NCBI GenBank assembly: GCA_964020155.1
Contig: OZ026546.1
Location: 5,886,400-5,950,399 of the forward strand
Direction: 5' to 3'
From: Chondrilla cf. caribensis
Taxonomy: Eukaryota > Porifera > Demospongiae > Chondrillida > Chondrillidae
Length of the DNA: 64,000 nt
Shown here: positions 11,173-22,714 of the stretch, piece by piece
Layout: each line of letters begins with the position of its first letter
Numbering within the stretch: the first letter of the stretch is position 1
Notes under the pieces: generated by a model
What the model was told of the DNA's origin: nothing
Seen by the model: only the letters and a program-made list of their open reading frames with translations
The model's database searches: none
Made by a program: the position numbers and the translations under genes

Positions 11173-12471
11173 CTAGTTGAACTTCAGCTTCATTTCAACC
11201 ACCTTGAAAGAATACCATGGTCCACCAGGTTTGGCATTATACCATGTAACCCCTCTTGAATCCTCAACTCCTCCAATCAAGTACTTTCCATTGAGATTAA
11301 CATATTGGCAGCTCTTGTACCACCAACCCCCTCTGAGTGAGACTGCACAATTACTCCCCCTGTGGCTGTCATGATCTTGGTCGTAGGTAGAGAACATCTG
11401 TCCACTGTGGTAGGTAAGCCGATCTTCGGCATTCCCGCTGTATCCCGACACATTCATTCTATAGTTAGTACTACTGTCTCCAACTACGAACTGGGAGTAT
11501 TCAGCATAGTAAGAGTTCCCTTCCCAGTCTCCTAACTCCACCCTCAGTTTGGTTCCAGGGTATGTGTCTGTCATGCAGTAGACATTGTCCAGTCCCATCC
11601 AGTATTCTCCATTGGGCTTTCCAAATCCATTGACGTATTCTGTCCAATTGCGATAGAATTCAAGTCCTCCATTGAATCTTCTCTGGAAGACGGTCCAGTT
11701 TCCTCTCATGTCACAATAAGCAGTGAAGGCTCCACACCCACAGTCCATGGTGTATACTTCGGAATGTGAGCATACTTCCTGGTGTACTTGTTCACATCCA
11801 CAGGGAAGGGTTTGGCAGGCATCATGACCCTTAGCATAGCCTACAAGGTGTATAATACTGAACGTTAGATTTTACCTTATTTAATGTATTAATTATGTGT
11901 TTACTTTACAGTAAATGTGTCAGTGAGAAGATTTGGTGCGAGGAAATTTTAAGTTACCCATAGTTTATATTACAGTCTGTATGTTCAGTACATGCTTTCT
12001 ACCTAATCCAATTGAAACTACATTTTACCATGAATGCTCCCATGTCTTTTGTACTTTTGAATTGTTACTCAAACACTCACCTTCGATACCTTAAGTCCTT
12101 CTTCTTCAACGATTAAGAATATATAGCGTACCATTGACGGTTATCCGTTAATGGTTATTGGTTAGCGGTTACCAGAAATCAGTTGACTTTTAACCGATAA
12201 GCATTAACTGTTATTGGATTAACAGGTAACTTTCATCCGGTAACGTTTAGTAGTTTTGAGTTGTACCGAATAGTGTTTCAATTCTCATTTTACAGAATGC
12301 CTGATAGAATATTCGGTAATATACACCTGTCAGTGTGTGTAGTGTTTGTTGCACCACATGTCTTTACCCACTGTGCACACAGTCCTGGTACACTATTGTA
12401 CAAAGGTACTTACATTCTTGAAATGCTGCCACTGATATTATCCCAAGGAAAATAGTGACCTTAGAGAACAT
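11173..12471 (-). CDS. U5: secreted fibrinogen-related domain protein, two exons
   Basis: Exons: 12471..12414 and 11840..11173, 241 aa, intron 573 bp with a repeat at 12034-12269. Stem: [24 protein letters not shown], then [15 protein letters not shown]. Patch: DHDSHRGSNCAVSLRGGWW, KSCQYVNLNGKYLIGG; note CQ where most copies have CH. Other FReD landmarks are intact ([43 protein letters not shown]). Its duplicate is U20, which has CH and LTGG instead. Confidence 0.85.
12034..12269. repeat. GTTA-rich dispersed repeat, copy 1
   Basis: About 235 bp with many GGTTA/GTTAAC half-motifs (GGTTATCCGTTAATGG, GGTTAGCGGTTACC). Also at 46676-46910 and, in longer form, at 20526-20939, always inside a FReD intron. 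The 5' part and some host intron are missing here. Confidence 0.6.
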
Positions 12472-12557
12472 TGCTCTTTCTCTTGTTCTTCTCTGAACTT
12501 CCTCTCTTCCTGTTAGTATTCCTCTAGTGACAGCTAATTGTGCTAATTCACCCAACT

Positions 12558-12635
12558 CCTTATATAGCCAAAGTTGAGGATGAGAATGACGTATGTTGAG
12601 TTGCCATAGTGATTTTATTTTGTTATGGTGGTATC
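12558..12635 (-). promoter_or_regulatory. U5 promoter, distal X-box decayed
   Basis: TATATAAGG and TGACGTATG are intact; the proximal site is GTTGCCATAGTGAT; the distal site has become TTGTTATGGTGGTAT. Confidence 0.5.
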
Positions 12636-13178
12636 GCAGTGTAAACTTGAGGTAGAATATGCCAGGATTCATATTATTCCAGTGGTTGGTTAGTGGTTGT
12701 GTGTTGTAGGACAGCTATTCATCCCAAGGATCTGTGTCTGTGAGTGTTAAAGTCTTCTTTGTGTGGTATATAGTGCGGGTTGTCTTACTTGTATGTATGC
12801 CATAATAAATGTTTGTAGCAGCTGACACTTGTACCAAACCAGTATATTGTACGACTGTTCCATGGTAGGTGCTCATATTGAACATATAATATGTCCTATA
12901 TCTCTTATATAGTGAAATAACACTACTATACAATATGCATTCATTATGTAATAAATCATTGAAACTGTCTAATAATTAACAATGATGTTATCAGATCCAC
13001 ATGTTGTGTACATGTTGATGTACGTATACTATGATATTTTACTGAGTATCAAGATATAACGTACGTACGTATGTGAATGTACTGCATGTGTAGATGCAAG
13101 TATGTATGTACGTATGTACATGCACACTGGAATACACACACAAAGTTGTTAGCAGCATTCTCCAAATGATGTACCCTT
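12636..13178. other. Spacer U5-U6
   Basis: Distal upstream block, then a 3' flank with CGTACGTATG/TGTACATG repeats. Nearly identical to 47276-47810. No gene seen. Confidence 0.5.
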
Positions 13179-14262
13179 TTAGTTAAACTTTAGCTTCATT
13201 TCAACAGACTTGAATGAGTAGTACCCTCTACTAGGTTTGGCATTGTACCACGAGAGTCCTTTTTCATCCTTAACTCCTCCGGTCAAGTACTCACCATTGA
13301 GATTAACATAATGGCAGCTATTGTACCACCAAGCCCCTCTGTATGAGACTGCACAATTGCTTCCACTTCTGCTGTCATGATCTTGGTCGTAGGTAGTGAA
13401 CATCTGTCCACTGTGGTGGGTGAGCTGGTCTCCGGCATTCCCGCTGTATCCTGTCACTGTCAATTTATAGTTAGTACTACTGTCTCCAACTACGAACTGG
13501 GAGTATTCGGCATAGTAAGAGTTACCCTCCCAGTCTCCTAACTCCACCCTGAGCTTGGTTCCAGGAAGAATGTTTGTCATGCAGTGGATGTTGTCCAGTC
13601 CCATCCAGTATTCTCCTCGGGGGTTTCCAAATCCATTGACATAACTGTTCCAATTGCGATAGAATCCAACTGCTCCATTGAATCTTCTCTGGAAGATGGT
13701 CCAGTTTCCTCTCGTGTCACAATAAGCAGAGAAGAGTCCACACCCACAGTCCATGGTGTAGACTCCGGAACGGGAACACACGCGTTCATAAACCTGTTCA
13801 CATCCACAAGGTGGTGATGTTTGTTGACATGTGTCATGTTGGTGACCTTTGGCATAGCCTACAAGGTGTAGAAGAATCTATTGTCAGTGAGAAGAAATTG
13901 TTTTTAGAGAATACTATGTTACTCCTAGTTTATGGTATGGCTGGTATTTGGAGTACTTGGTTGCCTTGTAAGCCAATAAATTTTGAAGTTATGTGCATTT
14001 TACTAGAAATAGTATATGTATAATATTATATGTTGAATGATGCAATGTACCGCGCTTGGACCACCTGTGCAGTATAGTGTATTTCAATTTTTATTTTACA
14101 GAATTTAAAACAGTGTAGTGTTTGTTGCAACTCAAACACTTATCACATGTACGTACATCATCCACTATCCACTGTGCACACAATCCAAGTACCAAGCTAC
14201 TTACATTCTTGAAATACTGCCACTGATATTATCCTAAGGAAAATAGTGACCTTAAGGAACAT
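13179..14262 (-). CDS. U6: secreted fibrinogen-related domain protein, two exons
   Basis: Exons: 14262..14205 and 13858..13179, 245 aa, intron 346 bp. The signal peptide variant is MFLKVTIFLRIISVAVFQE. Stem: CYAKGHQHDTCQQTSPPCGCEQVYERVC. The FReD starts CGCGLFSAYCDTRGNWTIF and has KLTVTGYSG where most copies read YRMNVSGYSG. Patch: DHDSRSGSNCAVSYRGAWW, NSCHYVNLNGEYLTGG; ending SRGYYSFKSVEMKLKFN. U9 and U21 share the KLTV and GAWW forms. Duplicate partner: U21. Confidence 0.85.
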
Positions 14263-14349
14263 TGTTCTTTCTCTTGTTCTTCTCCGAATTTCCTCTCTTC
14301 CCGTCAGTATTCCTCTAGTGATAGCTGATTCTGCTAATTCACCCATCTC

Positions 14350-14423
14350 CTTATATAGCTGAAGTTGGGGATAATAGTGATGTTTGTTGAGTTGCCATGG
14401 TAATTTTCCATTGCCATGGTGAC
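14350..14423 (-). promoter_or_regulatory. U6 promoter
   Basis: TATATAAGG, GTTGCCATGGTAAT and ATTGCCATGGTGAC are present. The CRE-like site is altered (AGTGATGTTTG), as in U14, U15 and U21. Confidence 0.6.
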
Positions 14424-15417
14424 ATAACAACATAACCTGAAAGTAGAATATGCCATGATTCATGTTATTCCAGTGGTTGGTTAGTGGTTGTGTGTTGTAG
14501 AACAACAACTCACCTCAAGAATCTGTGTCTGTGAGTGTGAAGGTCTTCTTTGTGTTGTGGTATGGGTTTCCCCCCATTGTGCATATGCTGTAATGATTGT
14601 TTGTACTACAGCTAGTATTTGTCCCCAAACTAGCTTGTTGCTATGGTATGTGGTGGTCGCATTGGAAGCCATTTTATGTTCTATTCCTATAATATGAATG
14701 GGAAAGTTATACTAGTATGCATTACACATTCAACAGCCATTTTGTGTAATAGTTAAAATTATATCAAAGGGAATGGACCATGTTATCACTCACCCTCTGC
14801 ATACATATTGGGATAATTATTATGCATTACACAGTCAACAGCCATTTTGTGTAATAGTTTGAAATAATCTCAAAGGAATGGATAATGTTATCACTCTCGC
14901 CCTCTGCATACATATTGGGATGTATGTCACTGAGTATCATGCAGGGTGTGATGTGCCTATGTGTATATGTGCTCCATTTTAAGTGCTGTAACTTAAGAAT
15001 GGCAACAGTTATGAAGCTATTGCTTGTAATATTTGATGAATCTTGAAGGTTTCACTTGATACCAAAAACACAATTCCTGTCAGATGTATGACCCTTTTTG
15101 TATGGACGGTCGCATATGATCTCTCATTGATTGCTGTTATGATTACAAAATGTAATTCAGTAAATTCAATTGCATTATTTGATTGCATTATGTTATTCTT
15201 CATAGTGGTAATTGGTAATTAATCTGGAATTAATGAATGATGTTATTACTTTCATACACTGCACACATGTGGAGGTATAATTATATTGTGTTATGAGTAT
15301 CAAAGTATAATGTGTATATGTGTATGTATTGCATGTATGATGATAGTGTGTACATGTATTATATATGGGAATGCACACACAGAGTGATTAGCACATATTT
15401 CCAAATTGTGTGCTCTT
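14424..15417. other. Spacer U6-U7
   Basis: Distal upstream block to about 14720, then two tandem partial copies of the block CAACAGCCATTTTGTGTAAT (14729 and 14836), then the 3' flank of U7. No gene seen. Confidence 0.5.
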
Positions 15418-16543
15418 CTAGTTAAACTTCAGCTTCATTTCAGCCACCTTGAAGGAGTAGAACCTCATACCAGGTTTGAAATTATGCCATGTGACCCCTT
15501 TTCCATCCTTAACTCCTCCAATTAAGTAATCACCATTGAGATTAACATTGTGACAGCCGTTGAACCACCAACCCCCTCTGAATGAGACTGCACAATTACT
15601 ACCCCAACTGTCATGATATTGGTCGTAGGTAGAGAACATCTGTCCACTGTGGTAGGAGAGCTTATCCCCGGCATTCCCGCTGTATCCCGACACATTCATT
15701 CTATAGTTGGTACTACTGTCTCCAACTACGAACTGGGAGTATTCGGCATAGTAAGAGTTCCCTTCCCAGTCTCCTAACTCCACTCTCAGTTTGGTTCCAG
15801 GATACTGTTTGTCATGCAGTGGATGTTGTCCAGTCCCATCCAGTATTCTCCATTGGGATTTCCAAATCCATTGACATAACTGTTCCAATTGCGATGGAAT
15901 TCAACTGCTCCATTGAATCTTCTTTGGAAGACGGTCCAGTTTCCTCTCATGTCACAATAAGCAGTGAAGGGTCCACACCCACAGTCCATGGTGTAGATCC
16001 TGGAATGCGGGCATACTTCCTGGTGTACTTGTTCACATCCACAGAGTAGGGGTTGGCAGGTATCATGACCCTTAGCATAGCCTACAAGGAATATAATACT
16101 GAATGTTAGAATTTGTTTTGTTTCAATGTGTTATTTAAATGTTTAATTTACAGTAAATGTGTCATTGAGAAGATTTGGTGTAAGGAAATTTTAAGTTACC
16201 CATATATTACAGTCTGTATATTCAGTACATGCTTGCTACGCAAACCAATTGAAGCTATACTTTACTATGAATGGTGTATGCATGTACATAGAATAATGTA
16301 ATATACCGGTCCTAGTCCACTTGTACATAGGTATTTCAGCTGTCATTTTCAGAATGTATGTATGTTATAATCTTCTGTACATATACACCTATGTGTGTAG
16401 TGTTTGTTGCAAATCAACCACACACCACATATCCTTTACCAACTGTGCACACAGTCGTGGTACACTATTGTACCAAGTTACTTACATTCTTGAAATGCTG
16501 CCACTGATATTATCCCAAGGAAAATAGTGACCTTAGAGAACAT
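15418..16543 (-). pseudogene. U7: FReD gene with a single-base frameshift
   Basis: Exons would be 16543..16486 and 16081..15418. Exon 2 is out of frame: the N-terminal half (to CMTNS) and the C-terminal half (from [15 protein letters not shown]) lie in different frames, with one base missing near 15800 relative to U2/U28. Otherwise all landmarks remain, including stem [16 protein letters not shown] and DQYHDSWGSNCAV (YH for DH at the calcium site). The promoter and signal peptide are intact. It could be a recent pseudogene or a sequencing error. Its duplicate U22 is broken by other lesions. A run of 11 T lies in the leader. Confidence 0.7.
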
Positions 16544-16638
16544 TGTTCTTTTTTTTTTTCTCTTGTTCTTCTCTGAACTTCCTCTCTTCCTGTCAGTATT
16601 CCTCTAGTGACAGCTGGTTCTGCTAATTCACCCATCTC

Positions 16639-16712
16639 CTTATATAGCTGAAGTTTAGGATGAGAATGACGTATGTTGAGTTGCCATGGCAATATCATTT
16701 TGCCATGGTGAC
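16639..16712 (-). promoter_or_regulatory. U7 promoter
   Basis: TATATAAGG, TGACGTATG, GTTGCCATGGCAAT and TTTGCCATGGTGAC are all visible. Confidence 0.6.
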
Positions 16713-17615
16713 ATAACAGCATAAACTGAAAGTAGAATATGCCAGGATTCATGTTATTCCAGTGGTTGGTTAGTGGTTGTGTGTTGTAGAACAACAACTG
16801 ACCTCAAGGATCTGTATTTGTGAGTGTGAAGGTCTTCCTTGTGTGGTGGTGGTTTGGGTTTCCCCCATTGTGTAAATGCAGTAACAGTTGTTCATACTAC
16901 AGCTAGTATTTGTCCCAATCTGTCATGTTGCTATGGTACGTATGTGATGGTCACATTGGAAGCCATTTTATATACAATTTCCGTAATATATAATATACAT
17001 ACATATATAGGGAAGTTACCCTGTTATACATTATGCATCAACAGCCATTTTGTGTAATAGTTGATATCATCTCAAAGGAATGGATAATGTTGTCACTCTC
17101 ACCCTCTGCATGCATATTTGGGATACATGTCACTGAGTATCATGCAGGGTGTGATGTGCCTATGTGTGTGTGATCTATTTTAAGGATCGTAACTGAAGAA
17201 CAGGAATAGATATGAAGCTGCCACTTGTACTATTCATGAAACTATCTCTAAGCTTTCATGTGATAACAAAAATACAATTTCCATCAGGTGTACGAAATAA
17301 CTCTTTTTGCATGGACAGTCACCGATGATCTAGCTCTCCTTGATTGCTGTTATGATTACAAAATGTACTTCAGTAAATTTCAATTGCATTATTTGATTGC
17401 ATAATATTGTTCTTGAGAGTGATAATTTGTGATCAATTTGGAATTATAGAATGTATACTGCATACATGTGTAGGTACGTATATATTGTGTTATGAGTATC
17501 AAAGTATAATGTGCATATGTGTATGCATTGTATGTGTAGATGCAAGTGTGTACATGCAGTACATATGGATATGCACACACATAATGATTAGCACAATTTT
17601 TCAAATCGTGCTTTT
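16713..17615. other. Spacer U7-U8
   Basis: Distal upstream block, then 3' flank of U8 with GATTACAAAATGTACTTC and a CATATGTGTATG-rich stretch. No gene seen. Confidence 0.45.
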
Positions 17616-18729
17616 CTAATTAAACTTTAGCTTCATTTCAACCACCTTGAAGGAGTACCACCCTCCACCAGGTTTGGCTTTAGACCATGTAACCCCTTCT
17701 GCATTCTGAACTCCTCCAGTCAAGTACTCGCCATTGAGATTAGCATGGTGGCAGCTCTTGAACCACCAACCCCCTTTGTATGAGACTGCACAATTCCCAC
17801 CCCTCAAACTGTCATGATCTTGGTCGTAGGTAGTGAACATCTGTCCATTGTGGTAGGTGAGCTTATCCCCGGCATTCCCGCTGTATCCCGACACGTTCAT
17901 TCTATAGTTAGTACTACTGTCTCCAACTACAAACTGGGAGTATTCAGCATAGTAAGAGTTACCTTCCCAGTCTCCTAACTCCACCCTCAATTTAGTTCCG
18001 GGAAATGTGTTTGTCAGGCAGTGGATGTTGTTGAGTCCCATCCAGTATTCTCCTCTGAGGTTTCCAAATCCATTGACATAACTGTTCCAATTGCGATGGA
18101 ATTCAACTGCTCCATTGAATCTTCTCTGGAAGACGGTCCAGTTTCCTCTCATGTCACAATAAGCAGTGAAGGGTCCACACCCACAGTTCATGGTGTAGAC
18201 TCCAGAGTGGGAACACACATCTCGATAAACCTGTTCACATCCACAAGGTGGTGATGTTTGTTGGCATGTGTCATGATTGTGACCTTTGGCATAGCCTACA
18301 AGGTGTAGAAGAGTGAATATTCTGTGTTTAGTTTGTGAGAAGAAATTCTTTTTAGAAGACACAAGGTAATCCTAGTTTATAGTATGTATGTTTGTATGGG
18401 GTTGTAATGTACCCAATCTGAGTCTGTTTGCATGAATAGTGACATTTATTGTTACTGTGGACAGAGTAAAGGTGTATGCACATTGATATACACCAGGCCT
18501 AGCCCACATGTACAGTACAATAATATAATCCATTTCTTATTCCACAGTATACATACCATATACTGTTGATGCCTGTGTATGTGTAGTGTTTGTTGCAAAT
18601 TAACCACACACCACATGTCCTTTACCCACTGTACACACAGTCCTGGTACACTATTGTACCAAGTTACTTACATTCTTGAAATGCTGCCACTGATATTATC
18701 CCAAGGAAAATAGTGACCTTAGAGAACAT
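17616..18729 (-). CDS. U8: secreted fibrinogen-related domain protein, two exons
   Basis: Exons: 18729..18672 and 18295..17616, 245 aa, intron 376 bp. Stem: CYAKGHNHDTCQQTSPPCGCEQVYRDVC. The conserved MDCGC is MNCGC here; NLRGEYWMGLNNIHCLT also departs slightly from the norm. Patch: DHDSLRGGNCAVSYKGGWWF, KSCHHANLNGEYLTGG, then VQNAEGVTWSKAK. The intron is mosaic: it starts like the GYAK-type introns and continues (18410-18510) like the type that precedes CNAK exons, suggesting past recombination. Confidence 0.85.
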
Positions 18730-18816
18730 TGCTCTTTCTCTTGTTCTTCTCTGAACTTCCTCTCTTCCTGTCAGTATTCCTCTAGTGACAGCTGATTGTG
18801 CTAATTCATCCATCTC

Positions 18817-18890
18817 CTTATATAGTCGTAGTTGAGGATGAGGATGACCTGTGTTGAGTTGCCATGATAATTTTACATTGCCATGGTGAC
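18817..18890 (-). promoter_or_regulatory. U8 promoter
   Basis: TATATAAGG; GTTGCCATGATAAT and ATTGCCATGGTGAC; the CRE-like site is weakened to TGACCTGTG. Confidence 0.55.
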
Positions 18891-19447
18891 ATAACAGCAT
18901 AAACTAAAAGTGGAATATGCCAGGATTCATGTTATTCCAGTGGTTGGTTAGTGGTTGTGTGTTGTAGAACAACAACTCACCTCAAGGATCTGTGTCTGTA
19001 GTGTGAAGGTCTTCCTTGTGTGGTATATAGTACAGGTTGTCTTCCTTGTATGTATGCCAAATGTTTGTAGCAGCTGGCACTTGTTCCAAACCAGAATATT
19101 GCTATGCAGCTGTTCCATGGTAGATGGCCATATTGGAAGGTATATTATGTCCTACGTATATCTCTAATATAGTGAAATAACCCTATTATAGATTATGCAT
19201 TCATTTTGTAATAAATCATTCAAACTATCTAATAATTAACAATGATGTTATCAGATTCACACATTGTATACATGTTGATGTACATATATTGTAATATTTT
19301 ACTGAATATCAAGGTATAACGTACGTACATATGAATGTACTGCATGTGTAGATGCAAGCATGTACGTATGTACATACGTAAGTATAGTACACACAGGAAT
19401 ACACGCACACAAAGTTGTTAGCACCATTCTCCAAATGATGTACCCTT
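18891..19447. other. Spacer U8-U9
   Basis: Distal upstream block, then 3' flank with ACGTACATATG and TGTACGTATGTACATACG repeats. No gene seen. Confidence 0.45.
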
Positions 19448-21149
19448 TTAGTTAAACTTTAGCTTCATTTCAACAGACTTAAATGAGTAGTACCCTTCAC
19501 CAGGTATGGCATTGTACCATGAGAGTCCTTTAGCATCCTGCACTCCTCCTGTCAAGTACTCACCATTGATATTAACACTGTGGCAGCTCTTGTACCACCA
19601 AGCCCCTCTGTACGAGACTGCGCAATTGCTCCCACTTTTGCTGTCATGATCTTGGTCGTAGGTAGTGAACATCTGTCCACTGTGGTGGGTGAGCTGGTCT
19701 CCGGCATCTCCACTGTATCCTGACACTGTCAATTTATAGTTAGTACTACTGTCTCCAACTACGAACTGGGAGTATTCGGCATAGTAAGAGTTACCTTCCC
19801 AGTCTCCTAACTCCACTCTCAGTCTAGTTCCAGGAAAAATGTTTGTCATACAGTGGATGTTGTCAAGTCCCATCCAGTATTCTCCTCTGGGGTTTCCGAA
19901 GCCATTGACATAATTGTTCCAATTTCGATAGAATCCAATTGCTCCATTGAATCTTCTCTGGAAGACGGTCCAGTTTCCTCTCATGTCACAATAAGCAGAG
20001 AAGAGTCCACACCCACAGTCCATGGTGTAGACTCCAGAGTTGGAGCACACATCTCGATAAATCTGTTCACATCCACAAGGTGATGATGTTTGTTGACATG
20101 TGTCGTGATCGTGACCATTAGCATAACCTGTACAAATGATGGGGGTTGTAATGTTCCCATCTGAGTCCCTTGCATTAACAGTGGCACACACTGTCCCTGT
20201 CACTGTGTACAGAGCACAGGTGTATACATATAGATATACACCAGACCTAGGCCAAGTGAACAATACAGTACATATATTCCATCTCATATTTTACAGTAAG
20301 TATGCTTGAATATCCTGTTTTTTCCTGTGTGTGTAGTGTTTGTTGTGACTCAACCACATGCATGCCACATGTACATCATCCACTTTGCACACAGCCCATA
20401 GTACTCTCTGTATGTGCAGTATGTGCTTGCTACCTTAACCAAGTGAAGCTACATTTTACCATAAATGGTATATGCATGTATGTAGAACGATGTAATATAC
20501 CAATCCTAGCCTACTTGTATGTGTGGTGCGGTTAAAATCAAACATTAATCTCCTTTACCTTTTTTTCAGTTAACAGTTAACTGTTGGTCATTTTCCGTTA
20601 ACTTTTACTGGTAGTTGTCTCATTACATAATCATTAATACATAATGTTTTGTTACCAAATAACAGCTGCAAATTGCATAACTCATAAATAATCCATCAAA
20701 GACTCGGTCGACTAAATCCAGGAAGATGATAGATGCTCCCATGTCTTTTATACTTTTGAATTGTTACTCAAACACTCACCTTCGATACTTTAAGTCCTTC
20801 TTCAACGATCGAGAATTTATAACGTACGATTGACGGTTACCAGAAATCAGTTAACTTTTAACTGATTAGCATTAACCATTATCGGATTAACAGGTAAATT
20901 GCATCCAGTAAGGTTTAGATTTTTTGAATCGTACCGTACAGTGTTTCAATTCTCATTTTACAGAATGCCTGATAGAATATTCTGTAATATACACCTGTGT
21001 GTGTAGTGTTTGTTGCAAATCAACCACACACCACATATCCTTTACCCACTGTGCACACAGTGCCGGTACACTATTGTACAAAGTTACTTACATTCTTGAA
21101 ATGCTGCCACTGATATTATCCCAAGGAAAATAGTGACCTTAGAGAACAT
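19448..21149 (-). CDS. U9: secreted fibrinogen-related domain protein, two exons
   Basis: Exons: 21149..21092 and 20127..19448, 245 aa. At 964 bp the intron is the longest in the array and contains the full GTTA-rich repeat at 20526-20939. Stem: CYANGHDHDTCQQTSSPCGCEQIYRDVC. The FReD has CGCGLFSAYCDM, KLTVSGYSGDAGDQLTHH, patch DHDSKSGSNCAVSYRGAWW, KSCHSVNINGEYLTGG and ending EGYYSFKSVEMKLKFN. The reading frame remains open upstream through the acceptor to about 20287, again read as intron. Confidence 0.85.
20526..20939. mobile_element. GTTA-rich dispersed repeat, long copy
   Basis: About 414 bp with many GTTAAC/GGTTA motifs. The ends GTGCGGTTAAAATCAAA and inverted GTACGGTACGATTCAAA agree at about 12 of 17 positions, so terminal inverted repeats are possible. 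The right-hand 230 bp match the copies at 12.0 and 46.7 kb. No ORF. Confidence 0.5.
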
Positions 21150-21236
21150 TGTTCTTTCTCTTGTTCTTCTCTGAACTTCCTCTCTTCCTGTCAGCATTCC
21201 TCTAGTGATAGCTGATTCTGCTAATTCTACCATCTC

Positions 21237-21304
21237 TCCATATAGCTAAGGATGAGAATGACGTATGTTGAGTTGCCATGGTATTTTCACATTGCCATGG
21301 TGAC
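21237..21304 (-). promoter_or_regulatory. U9 promoter with altered TATA box
   Basis: X-box-like pair and TGACGTATG are intact, but the TATA element reads GCTATATGGAG instead of GCTATATAAGG, and about 6 bp are missing between it and the CRE-like site. Confidence 0.5.
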
Positions 21305-22714
21305 ATAGCAGCATAAACTGAAAGTAGAATATGCCAGGATTCATGTTATTCCAGTGGTTGGTTAGTGGTTGTGTGTTATAGAATAGCAGCTCACCTCAAA
21401 GATATGTGTCTGTAGTGTGAAGGTCAAGGTGTGGTGGTATGGGTTTTCCCCATTGTGTAAATGCAGTAACAGTTGTTCATACTACAGCTAGTATTTGTCC
21501 CAAACTGGCATGTTGCTATGGTACGTATGTGGTGGTCACATTGGAAGCCATTTTATGTTCTATTTCCGTAATATACATAAGAAAGTTACACTGTCATCAG
21601 CCATTCTGTGTAATATTTGGAATTGGAAGGAATGGATAATGTTATCACCCTCTACATACATATTGATATATATTACATGTCACTGAGTATCATGTAGGGT
21701 GTGAGGTGGCTATGTGTTTGTGTGAGAACCACTGGTAGAAATCACAGATTCACAGAATCACATAAAATTTTTGAGAAATCAGAAAATGACACTGAAAGTC
21801 ATTCTAGAACAAGAAATCACTCTCAAATCACTTCGAAATCACATTCTACATTTAGCCGCCAAGAAAAGGCGTGCAAATAACCTATATAAGTAGGTTCTTC
21901 TCCATTTCTTGACCATAATAATTATTCAGTTCGACCTAAAATGGTACCAATATGTCTGAAGAAAGAGCTTGTTTTAACCATGCTCACCGCTAGTAGTATG
22001 CTCTCAACGTCAACTTCTGATAAATCTGAAATCTCTGAGAACACAGCATTACAACTTACTAATGTCACATGGTTTATTAGTTTCTGACAAATTTTTAGTA
22101 TACTGTACCAAACGCCCAAGCCAATACGTGGTTTTTAAGGAACCATATCTCCACAACGACTTTCACAACCACCTTAAACCTTCGTATGCAATTCCTCAGT
22201 ATAGGACGATTATAAATTCGAGAAAATTGATTTCCACCAAAAGTGGCCTAATCTGCGATTTCAACTGGCGTTGCTCACATGTGATCTATTTTTAAATGCT
22301 GTGTCTTAAGAATGGGAATATGAATTTAGCCACTGCTTGTACTATATTCGATGAAACTATCTGAAACCGTTCACGTGATACCAAAGATGTAATTCCCATC
22401 AGATGTGCAAAACTGACCCTTTTCATATAGAGGGTCACATATCATCATTCGCTGATTGCTGTTATGATTACAAAATGTAATTTAGTAAATACAATTGTAT
22501 TATTTGCATAATATTGTTCTTAAGAGTGATAATTGGTGATTAATGTGGAATTTCACACACTGCACACATGTGGAGGTATATATTATGTCATGAGTATCAA
22601 AGTATAATGTGCATATGTGTATGTATTTATGTGTAGATGCAAGTGTGTACATGCAGTACCTATGGGAATGCACACACAGTGTGATTAAGACATATTTCGA
22701 AATCATGTGCTCTT
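21305..22714. other. Spacer U9-U10
   Basis: Distal upstream block to about 21720, an inserted element (21722-22278), then the 3' flank of U10. No supported gene. Confidence 0.5.
21722..22278. mobile_element. 557-bp element with imperfect terminal inverted repeats
   Basis: The left end (GTGAGAACCACTGG, 29 bp considered) and the inverted right end (GTGAGCAACGCCAG) match at 22 of 29 positions. Flanks rejoin a sequence (CTATGTG / ATGTGATCTATTT) found uninterrupted at 10.69 kb. The left part is rich in AAATCAC motifs. Only short ORFs; no transposase. Confidence 0.5.

Larger units (their letters stand above)
7700..16545. repeat. Segmental duplication, copy A (U4-U7)
   Basis: The order, spacing and sequence of U4, U5, U6, U7 and their flanks recur at about 41770-51170 (U19-U22), in the same orientation and about 34.1-34.6 kb away. 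Introns have equal sizes in the first three pairs (290, 573, 346 bp). The left border is blurred because all flanks are related; the right border lies within the U7 / U22 leader. Confidence 0.8.
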
